Shown here: positions 1 through 6,289 of the stretch, one piece after another
How positions within the stretch are numbered: the stretch's first letter is position 1
How the letters are laid out: each line of letters starts with the position of its first letter
NCBI GenBank assembly: GCA_913049525.1
Contig: CAJWYZ010000036.1
Coordinates: 1-10,164, forward strand
Direction: 5' to 3'
DNA from: an uncultured Fidelibacterota bacterium
Lineage (GTDB): Bacteria > Fidelibacterota > Marinisomatia > SCGC-AAA003-L08 > D37C17
DNA length: 10,164 nt
The notes under the pieces: generated by a model
Told to the model about the DNA's origin: nothing
Databases searched by the model: none
What the model saw: only the letters and a program-made list of their open reading frames with translations
Position numbers and translations under genes: made by a program

Positions 1-12
1 AATCAGAATAAT

Positions 13-1578
13 TTAATTCCAGAACTGCCAGACAATCTCTAGATGACGGATAGGCAGAATTGAATATGAATCAGGGTTTATACTATTATTAGCTGTATTT
101 TCTAATATATTGAATTTTACCCATCTGTAGGACACCTTAAATTGATTTACCAGCAATCCATATTCCATATTTACCAAAAATGAAGAATAGGGACCCATTG
201 ATTGCGATGTGTATATAGCCGGCGCCATGGGATCAATACCCATTACACCTGAATGTTGAATAAAAAATGATTCCACTCCAATAAATGGTTGATAGCGCGC
301 ACTTTTCCAGAGCCAAACATTTGGAGAAAAAATAAGCGCTGTATGTGAAAACATATCAATTGGCTGTGTAGAAGCATTATCAGAACCTAAATTATAAACT
401 CCTGTTGTATGTCTTATATCTATCCATGAAAAGTTAATATCTGCTTTCCCTATCGCTCCTAGGTTTGACTTTTCCTCATTTTGCATATGGAATAGTTCCG
501 CCTCACCCTTTATTCTTTCATCTTCATACCCAATTATTAAAGCATCTGTTGAAAAAGAGTTTACATTAGCTTTAAAGATTGAATCTTGCAAAAATGCAAC
601 CTCATAATTGCGCTTGGCAGATAGATAGTAGTTTTTCCAGTTCCAGTTAAAAGAGCCAATAGGTATGAGCGAAGATTCATAGGTAGAAAATCCTGCTTGA
701 ACGGAGTATGTTTGTTTGCTATACTCAACTAAAGATGAGAGAAGCTGAGACGATACATCAATCACCTCACTATTTAGTTCTGTGGAATGCATTTTATAAT
801 TATGCTGAAGATGAAATTTGATATCCTCCCCCAACTGATAAGTACTATTCGTCCGGTTCCATATTGTAAGATATGATACTTTATTATCCCAGCGATTTGA
901 ATAGGTAAATTGGTAAGCTTGTTCAACTTCAACGGTTAAGTGGTTCCAACTATGCAAAATCCCTACTCCCCCATGAAATGATTCTACATTCCGGCTAGTA
1001 TTGAAAAGGTTTACAGGTAAATCTGCATTTTCAAAATGGTACAGGATACTTGCTTCCACATTTGAATTTTCTAATTTTCTTTTAAAAGTAAATAAATAAT
1101 TTTGTAGTTCGTCCTCACTATTTTGGTATAAATAGGGTAGAGAGCGTTTAAATCCCTGGAAGCTAAATAATCCACTATCAGATGATTCAATTTGCAAACC
1201 AATTCCCAGGTCACTGTAATCGTAATCTCCTTTTCGATAATAAATTTGAGAGGTATTTTTTATACTGTCAGCCTGTGAATTTTTGGGGAGGAGTTTGGGG
1301 ATAAAATAACTGCCTAATGGAATGCCTAAAGAACCATTCAGCCTGATTTGATTAATTTCACCATCAGAAATAAATTCTGTATTCCGCTCATTCAGGTAAT
1401 ATGTATTTTCTCCCGTTTCATCTAATATGATAGGGATTCCATGTACCTCAGGATACTGGAAGTCAGCTATATTAATATTTGAAGCTATCTCTTGGGAAAG
1501 CAGGACGCTGAGAAACAAAAAGGCACATAGATGAGATAATCTTATGTGCCTCAAAACTTGGAGATGGAGAAAATTCAA
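13..1578 (-). CDS. Putative outer-membrane beta-barrel protein (family not recognised)
   Basis: This 521-residue protein carries a Sec-type signal peptide: a basic, His-rich n-region, a hydrophobic core (LCAFLFLSVLL) and a polar end (SQEIA), with cleavage probably near residue 32-34. The mature part has no further membrane helix. It is rich in Tyr, Trp, Phe, Asn and Ser with alternating hydrophobic residues, as in transmembrane beta-strands, and ends in an aromatic strand (EIVWQFWN), typical of outer-membrane barrels. I see no TonB box or plug domain, so it is more porin-like than a full TonB-dependent receptor; the substrate is unknown. No in-frame ATG occurs until well inside the protein. 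The start must therefore be TTG, either at 1578, directly after the stop of the upstream gene, or at 1554, which gives a more compact signal peptide. Neither has a good Shine-Dalgarno sequence. It is probably cotranscribed with the DUF6580 gene. Confidence 0.72.
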   Translation of the reverse strand: MNFLHLQVLRHIRLSHLCAFLFLSVLLSQEIASNINIADFQYPEVHGIPIILDETGENTYYLNERNTEFISDGEINQIRLNGSLGIPLGSYFIPKLLPKNSQADSIKNTSQIYYRKGDYDYSDLGIGLQIESSDSGLFSFQGFKRSLPYLYQNSEDELQNYLFTFKRKLENSNVEASILYHFENADLPVNLFNTSRNVESFHGGVGILHSWNHLTVEVEQAYQFTYSNRWDNKVSYLTIWNRTNSTYQLGEDIKFHLQHNYKMHSTELNSEVIDVSSQLLSSLVEYSKQTYSVQAGFSTYESSLIPIGSFNWNWKNYYLSAKRNYEVAFLQDSIFKANVNSFSTDALIIGYEDERIKGEAELFHMQNEEKSNLGAIGKADINFSWIDIRHTTGVYNLGSDNASTQPIDMFSHTALIFSPNVWLWKSARYQPFIGVESFFIQHSGVMGIDPMAPAIYTSQSMGPYSSFLVNMEYGLLVNQFKVSYRWVKFNILENTANNSINPDSYSILPIRHLEIVWQFWN

Positions 1579-2094
1579 CTACTTTTGAATAGAGTCAGGT
1601 ACCACAATGAGGAAATATGTTCTCACTTGTTCATATCCAAAAAACATCAGGGTACTATAAAAAATAGATCCGCCTAAAGTATTGCCAAAAAAGGGTATCC
1701 CTGCTGCGTAACAACTTATCAACCCCTCCACATTCTTAGGGTAAAAACTGCCAGATGCCCAAACTCCAAAATTGGTTACCAGAAAGAAAAGCAGAGAACC
1801 ACTTATCGTTGCAATTGCTCCATTTTGAAGGGTAACTCCACGTCTCAAAAGAAAGCCTATTGTGGTAATAATTATGAGGCTACCATACACCCAAATCATT
1901 GTTCCGTGAAACCCGAGAAATACATCAGCCAGCAACATAGCGCCCACAGGTAGCAATACAGCCCATCTCTTATCTTTTAAATAAGCACCTCCAAATAAAC
2001 CCATGGCAATAATGGGGGTAAAATTCGGTGGATGCGGCATAATTCGAGTGAAAGCTGCGAAAATAATTATGGCTGCTATTATCAATCTGTTCAT
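1579..2094 (-). CDS. DUF6580 family integral membrane protein
   Basis: A 171-residue, strongly hydrophobic protein with about five predicted membrane segments. Near the N terminus it carries RIMPHPPNFTPI followed by MGLFGGAYL, which I recognise as the signature of the DUF6580 family, common in Bacteroidetes-type genomes. A small hydrophobic protein of this kind is reminiscent of ECF-transporter substrate-binding (S) subunits, but that function is an inference. The ATG at 2094 is preferred over the in-frame ATG at 2115. It has an AAAGAG purine run at suitable spacing, and family members as I recall them start just before this hydrophobic stretch. The gene lies 75 bp after the yhaM stop. Its TAG stop (1579-1581) directly abuts the TTG of the beta-barrel gene in the same frame, so the two are very likely translated from one message. 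Confidence 0.8.
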   Translation of the reverse strand: MNRLIIAAIIIFAAFTRIMPHPPNFTPIIAMGLFGGAYLKDKRWAVLLPVGAMLLADVFLGFHGTMIWVYGSLIIITTIGFLLRRGVTLQNGAIATISGSLLFFLVTNFGVWASGSFYPKNVEGLISCYAAGIPFFGNTLGGSIFYSTLMFFGYEQVRTYFLIVVPDSIQK

Positions 2095-2169
2095 GTTTTT
2101 CTCTTTAATTTTCATAAGATAAATTTACTAATGTTATTCGTTTCTCTCATCGCAATAATTTTTCTTTTG

Positions 2170-3114
2170 TTATTTTTTATATAATTCAGACTTAAAAATA
2201 GATTGATATCCTGTCCAATTTGTGTTTGGGTCTTTCTCAATAGCATCCAGAATTAACGTTATTCTTCCATCCAACTGATCTATATAATGAACGAATAAAG
2301 CTTCTGGAAATTTAGGAAGGATGGCAGACCCCTTTTCCGGTGACCCCTGGTGGGATAAAATAATATGCTCCAGTTTTATAAGTGTTTCTTGGGGGATATT
2401 TCCCAATGCTCTAGCTGTTTCCATAACGATATCTCGACCTATGACAATATGCCCAATTAATTTACCTACATCCGTATGGCTGGGTATGAGATCATCGTTG
2501 ATACTTTTCACCTTACCTATATCATGTAAAATAATGCCAACCAATATCAAATCACTATTCAAAGCAGGATAGTGGCGCAATAAATCTGAAGCCATTTCTC
2601 CGGTAGTAACCAAATGTTTTAAAAAACCTCCCCGTACCGGATGATGATGATTGACTGAAGCCGGCATTGTCCGTATTTTTTCTGCATACTCATTTATAAT
2701 AGCAGAAACCAAATCCCGCAGAGGTTTTTTAATGGATTTTAATATCTCTAATAATCGACTCCACAATTCATCCAGAGGTTCATCTACCGATTTAAGGAGT
2801 AATTCTGGAGAAAATCCATACTTACCATATTGGTGCGAAGATGCAAGATTGATCTGGGTAACAGTAAGTTGTTGTAATTCATTGAATTCCCCCACTTTTC
2901 CTTTTATGGCAACAGGGTCTCCCCCATTAAATCGATCTTGAAATTCATCCACTAAATCCCACATTTTCCCCTGAATTACTCCCGTTGCATCCGATAGCAG
3001 CAAATCAAGATACAAGTCACCATTCCGGGTAAAACGCAGATGTTTTTCTTTACAGATGAAAAAACCTTGAATAGAACGTCCTAATTTAAAATCTGTAATT
3101 TGGGTGAGTTTCAT
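2170..3114 (-). CDS. yhaM: YhaM-type 3'-5' exoribonuclease (OB fold + HD domain)
   Basis: This 314-residue protein is the same size as Bacillus subtilis YhaM (family knowledge). Residues about 12-92 form an OB-fold nucleic-acid-binding domain (LYLDLLLSDATGVIQGKMW, then DPVAIKGKV and QLTVTQI). Residues about 150-290 form a metal-dependent HD phosphohydrolase domain: NHHHPVRGGFLKH with H167, LHDIGK with H197/D198, GHIVIG with H222, LSHQG with H255, and D279. All expected metal ligands appear present, so it should be active. YhaM degrades single-stranded RNA, and DNA in vitro, from the 3' end and acts in the cytoplasm in RNA turnover. The ATG at 3114 is the natural start; the bases before it (CTTCTCCC) do not form a Shine-Dalgarno sequence. 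A 101-bp gap separates it from the upstream iron operon, so it may have its own promoter or be read through. Confidence 0.9.
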   Translation of the reverse strand: MKLTQITDFKLGRSIQGFFICKEKHLRFTRNGDLYLDLLLSDATGVIQGKMWDLVDEFQDRFNGGDPVAIKGKVGEFNELQQLTVTQINLASSHQYGKYGFSPELLLKSVDEPLDELWSRLLEILKSIKKPLRDLVSAIINEYAEKIRTMPASVNHHHPVRGGFLKHLVTTGEMASDLLRHYPALNSDLILVGIILHDIGKVKSINDDLIPSHTDVGKLIGHIVIGRDIVMETARALGNIPQETLIKLEHIILSHQGSPEKGSAILPKFPEALFVHYIDQLDGRITLILDAIEKDPNTNWTGYQSIFKSELYKK

Positions 3115-3215
3115 GGGAGAAGTTTAACAATTAAAAGTGAATTTGGAAAATAGAAAGATGAAGTGCGATTCAATTTCAATTCTCACATCTTATATTATTA
3201 ATCTAACATCTTCTT

Positions 3216-3383
3216 TCAGCTACCTTTCTCCTTTTTCCCTATTTCCTGAATGTCATCAGGTACCGGGCAATTATCACATTTGGGATCTTTTTCAGTTTGG
3301 GTAAACTGTTTTATCATTTGCTTCCCAATGTAGATAAAAGCAATTAGACCAAGAAGGAGGGCTATTATAAGCTGAATATCCAT
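3216..3383 (-). CDS. FeoB-associated Cys-rich small membrane protein
   Basis: A 55-residue protein with one N-terminal membrane helix (about residues 4-21, IQLIIALLLGLIAFIYIG), a short basic linker, and a C-terminal tail with a CxxC pair in KCDNCPVPDD. This matches the small FeoB-associated Cys-rich membrane proteins that often sit directly after feoB. Their role is unproven; a part in Fe(II) handling or in stabilising FeoB is an inference. The start ATG (3381-3383) overlaps the feoB TAA by one base (TAATG), a classic coupled arrangement. The same frame stays open upstream to 3482, but that part lies inside feoB and reads as non-natural sequence, so the short form is the gene. It is the last gene of the fur-feo operon. 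Confidence 0.85.
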   Translation of the reverse strand: MDIQLIIALLLGLIAFIYIGKQMIKQFTQTEKDPKCDNCPVPDDIQEIGKKEKGS

Positions 3384-5515
3384 TAAACAAACCCCAACAC
3401 CTGACCACCTTGATAAACCAGCAGTGAGCCTATATAGGCAAGCCCCATCATATAGGCTATCATTATAAGAGGCCATTTCCAACTATTGGTTTCATTTTTC
3501 ACAATGGCAAAAGTTGCCATACACTGGGCAGCATAGACATAAAATACCATAATGGACAGGGCAACCAAAGGGGTATACCTTGGTAAACCTGTTAACGGAT
3601 TAACTTCATTTTTAAGCGCCTCTGTAATGCCAACAAAATCATCGCCTTCATCTTCTACATTATATAATGTTGCCAAGGTACTCACCACCACTTCCCGGGC
3701 CGCAAAAGAGGTAATGAGTCCCACCCCTATTTTCCAATCAAAGCCTAGGGGTGCAATCACAGGTTCAATGGCGTGACCAATTTTTCCTGCATAGCTATCC
3801 TGAATGGAAAATGAAACTGTATCGGATTCTGGTTTAGGAAAGGATGCTAAAAACCATAACACTATAGATATTGCCATGATAATCTTGCCTGCATTTATTA
3901 CAAATAATTTTCCCCTGATATATACCTGCCGAAAGAGTGAAACGGCTAAAGGCATTCGATACGGAGGCATCTCCATTACAAAGGAGCTCTTTCCTTTCTC
4001 TTCAATAAAACGGCTGATAATTGCGGCAATAATCATTGCAGTCACTGTGCCTAGAAAATACATGAATACCATGGTTAATCCCTGAAGATTGAGAAATCCT
4101 AAAATGGGCTTATTAGGAATGAAGGCTCCAATCATGAGCGTATAAACCGGCAATCTGGCAGAACAACTGATGAGGGGCAACACTATGATGGTAATCATAC
4201 GTTCCTTCCAGCTGTCAATGGTTCGGGTAGCCATGATGCCGGGGATGGCACAGGCATATCCACTCATAAGGGGTAAAACCGATTTACCCTGCAGTCCAAT
4301 TTTATTCATGAGTTTATCCATCATAAATGCTACTCTTGCCATATAGCCCGTATCTTCTAAAATTGTCATGAAAAAAATGAGAATTAAAATCTGCGGCAGA
4401 AAAATCAAAATGGCACCCACTCCGGATATAATTCCTTCCACCAGTAAATCCCGCAATATCCCCGGTGAAAATAATTGCACACAGTAATTACCCAGATAGC
4501 CCACTCCACTATCTATATACTGCATAGGAATAGTTGCCCAAATAAAAATGGACTGAAAAATACCATACAGAAGTGTAAGAAAAATCAGTGGCCCCAGCCA
4601 TTTATGGGTTAACATTTTATCTACCCTTTCACTACGGGATTGGTTCTTAATTTCATTTTGATTTATGAGGGTAAGATCCTTCAAGGTATTATCCAGCATT
4701 TCAAAGCGTAAAGTGGCTTCAAGGATGCGATGATTCAAGCCCAATTCATCAATTTCATGAGCAACTTTGTCTCGCAACAATATGAGTGATTTAATTTCTG
4801 AACTGCTTAGATCTTCACACTCACTATATAAATCAAAAGCAGATTTACGGGTAATTAATCTGAGCGCCTGTACATTAGTTATATAATTATCATGATCACA
4901 TTTATTATGTAAGAATTCCGAAATGGGGTTAATTATTTTTTCAATTTCCTTTGGTATTTCCATCTGAATATGAGAGCATACTTCAATGTTTTCTTTTGTT
5001 ATTACATCTGTCAGCTCTGCTTGCAGTTCATTTATCCCCCATTTTTCCTGAGCTGACATGGGAATAACTGCATGGGCACCCAGCATTTTTTGCAGTTTTA
5101 CTGAATCGATTTCCTGATTTTTCCGCTTTAACCGATCCATCATATTCAGAGCAATGATGACGGGTATCCCCAGCTCCATCACTTGAGAGGTAAGATATAA
5201 ATTTCTACTTAAATTGCCTGCATCTACTACGGATATGATTGCAGCTGGTCTGTCAATTCCATTCAGCCATTTAAGGGTTTGCTGGGCAACAATTTTTTCA
5301 TCCAGGGATTCAGGGGTTAGACTATAAGTTCCAGGCATATCCATTATTTCCACTGTGGAATTATCAGTAAGTTGAGCATTCCCCCTTCTCTGCTCTACGG
5401 TAATTCCAGGATAATTTGATACTTTCTGGTTCATGCCAGTGAGCAAGTTGAAAATAGCAGTCTTTCCCGAATTGGGATTGCCCATTAAGGCTATAAGCGG
5501 AAGATTGGTTGCCAT
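3383..5515 (-). CDS. feoB: Ferrous iron transport protein B (FeoB)
   Basis: This 710-residue protein is an inner-membrane Fe(II) transporter with a cytosolic G domain. The GTPase motifs are all visible: G1 GNPNSGKT (12-19), the G2 region around YPGITVE (35-41), G3 DMPG (59-62), G4 NMMD (124-127) and G5 SA (154-155). A helical spacer domain follows (about 165-300). The membrane region begins near 305 and contains the conserved gate sequences GYACAIPGIMATRT (419-432), SCSARLPVY (450-458) and FAAREVVVSTLATLY (604-618), plus QCMAT near the C terminus. It is somewhat shorter than the 773-residue Escherichia coli protein, mainly because it has a shorter C-terminal end, as in many Bacteroidetes-type FeoBs. 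It starts 17 bp after the feoA stop; the leader there is A/T only, with no Shine-Dalgarno sequence. Its stop overlaps the next gene. Confidence 0.97.
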   Translation of the reverse strand: MATNLPLIALMGNPNSGKTAIFNLLTGMNQKVSNYPGITVEQRRGNAQLTDNSTVEIMDMPGTYSLTPESLDEKIVAQQTLKWLNGIDRPAAIISVVDAGNLSRNLYLTSQVMELGIPVIIALNMMDRLKRKNQEIDSVKLQKMLGAHAVIPMSAQEKWGINELQAELTDVITKENIEVCSHIQMEIPKEIEKIINPISEFLHNKCDHDNYITNVQALRLITRKSAFDLYSECEDLSSSEIKSLILLRDKVAHEIDELGLNHRILEATLRFEMLDNTLKDLTLINQNEIKNQSRSERVDKMLTHKWLGPLIFLTLLYGIFQSIFIWATIPMQYIDSGVGYLGNYCVQLFSPGILRDLLVEGIISGVGAILIFLPQILILIFFMTILEDTGYMARVAFMMDKLMNKIGLQGKSVLPLMSGYACAIPGIMATRTIDSWKERMITIIVLPLISCSARLPVYTLMIGAFIPNKPILGFLNLQGLTMVFMYFLGTVTAMIIAAIISRFIEEKGKSSFVMEMPPYRMPLAVSLFRQVYIRGKLFVINAGKIIMAISIVLWFLASFPKPESDTVSFSIQDSYAGKIGHAIEPVIAPLGFDWKIGVGLITSFAAREVVVSTLATLYNVEDEGDDFVGITEALKNEVNPLTGLPRYTPLVALSIMVFYVYAAQCMATFAIVKNETNSWKWPLIMIAYMMGLAYIGSLLVYQGGQVLGFV

Positions 5516-5532
5516 TAAAATATTATATTAAA

Positions 5533-5760
5533 TTAAGATACATTAATCTGCATAGCATCTTTATATCGAAGCGCTACCTCATAGCAACGTACTTTTATTT
5601 CTATGGGACCATTAAAAGGTCCCTTTTTCAAAAGCCTAATCTCTACACCCGGGAGTATCCCCATTTCAACCAATCGGGATTGCAGGGTCAAATCTTTATG
5701 GAAGGATATTATTTGTGCCGATTCTCCTGGTAGAAGCTGATGTAATTGTTTTATTGACAT
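5533..5760 (-). CDS. feoA: Ferrous iron transport protein A (FeoA)
   Basis: A 75-residue cytosolic protein with the SH3-like FeoA fold. The hallmarks are the N-terminal LHQLLPGESAQI, then LQSRLVEMGILPGVEIRLLKKGPFNGPIEIKV in pieces, and a final strand with ALRYKDAMQI. FeoA is thought to contact FeoB and modulate Fe(II) transport or its GTPase activity. The ATG (5758-5760) lies inside the end of fur: the two genes overlap by 10 bp (ATGTCAATAA), with a purine-rich AAAGA run just before the start inside the fur coding sequence. This tight packing argues for translational coupling, so that regulator and transporter are made from the same message. Confidence 0.95.
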   Translation of the reverse strand: MSIKQLHQLLPGESAQIISFHKDLTLQSRLVEMGILPGVEIRLLKKGPFNGPIEIKVRCYEVALRYKDAMQINVS

Positions 5761-6182
5761 TCTTTACATATGCCAAATAATTGATGAATATGCTGCTGCA
5801 GTTTAAATTGGTGGTGTTTTGCAATTTCTTCCTGAATCTTCTCAATTTCATGATTAACAAATTCAATGATTTTACCACAATTATTACAAATCATATGATC
5901 ATGATGGGGACTATCTATTTTTGGTTCATACCGCGCCCTTCCATCCCCCAGGTTTAATTTTCGTGCAAATCCATTTTGAACTAAAATATCCAATGTGCGG
6001 TATACCGTAGCTCGAGACACATGGGTTTTACGGGTTTTAATTGCCATATAAACATCTTCACTCTCCCGATGTCCCTTATTCTTTATAATCTCTTCTAACA
6101 CAGCTATTCTTTGAGGGGTTATTTTCAACCCTTCTTTTCTCAAAGCATCTTTAAAATCGCTCAAAAGTTTATTATTTGTCAT
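5751..6182 (-). CDS. fur: Fur-family metal-responsive repressor
   Basis: This 143-residue protein is of typical Fur length. Residues about 1-85 form the winged-helix DNA-binding domain, with TPQR near residue 22 and the recognition helix SRATVYRTLDIL (56-67). The C-terminal dimerisation/metal domain has HHDH (93-96), C99xxC102, E107 and a second C139xxC142 pair. Together the two CxxC pairs make the structural zinc site, while the HxH-type residues and H38 fit the regulatory metal site. The family also includes Zur and PerR. Co-transcription with feoA and feoB, and the Fur-box match just upstream, make an iron-responsive Fur the best call. The ATG at 6182 has AGGA about seven bases upstream. 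The gene is first in the operon, and the upstream box suggests negative autoregulation. Confidence 0.92.
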   Translation of the reverse strand: MTNNKLLSDFKDALRKEGLKITPQRIAVLEEIIKNKGHRESEDVYMAIKTRKTHVSRATVYRTLDILVQNGFARKLNLGDGRARYEPKIDSPHHDHMICNNCGKIIEFVNHEIEKIQEEIAKHHQFKLQQHIHQLFGICKECQ

Positions 6183-6201
6183 GATAGTTCCTATTTATAA
6201 T

Positions 6202-6216
6202 TGAGTATCATTCTCA
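6202..6216 (-). promoter_or_regulatory. Predicted Fur box upstream of fur-feoAB
   Basis: On the minus strand this reads TGAGAATGATACTCA, an imperfect 7-1-7 inverted repeat: arms TGAGAAT and ATACTCA, six of seven pairs complementary. It closely follows the Fur consensus TGATAATNATTATCA (established knowledge). The symmetry extends outward with AAA and ATT flanks. It lies 20 bp upstream of the fur ATG, where a bound repressor would block the promoter. This is a single visual match, not a scored motif search. Confidence 0.75.
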
Positions 6217-6244
6217 TTTATAAATTACCACTTTCTTCTGACTA
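6217..6244 (-). promoter_or_regulatory. Possible promoter of the fur-feo operon
   Basis: A TATAAA element (6222-6217 reading the minus strand) directly precedes the Fur box and could be the -10. A weak -35-like TAGTCA (6244-6239) sits 16 bp further upstream. The predicted start of transcription would fall inside the Fur box, consistent with repression. The -35 is poor, and a second TATAAA occurs just after the box, so the exact promoter is uncertain. Confidence 0.35.
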
Positions 6245-6289
6245 AAACATCATAAAATAATTTAATGGGGGGTTGAAATCTAGGAATTA

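Noticed and set aside
2116..2169. Riboswitch or regulatory leader before the DUF6580 gene
   Set aside because: The gap is only 54 bp to the first possible ATG, is AT-rich, and shows no conserved structured element.
3155..3191. Possible terminator between the feo operon and yhaM
   Set aside because: AAGATG/CATCTT pair, with a bulge and an 18-base loop, but the stem is short and no proper T run follows on the minus strand; too weak to annotate.
3384..3482. N-terminal extension of the FeoB-associated protein frame up to 3482
   Set aside because: The added part lies fully inside the feoB 3' end in another frame; the ATG at 3383 gives a family-typical protein with a TAATG junction.
2321..4085. 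Plus-strand open frames of 74-96 codons opposite yhaM and feoB
   Set aside because: They are antisense to genes with complete, conserved motifs, and their translations show no recognisable domain or composition of a real protein.
6183..6289. Search for a terminator after pcrA
   Set aside because: The gap holds the Fur box and possible promoter, but I found no stem with a T tract, so pcrA may be read into the fur operon.
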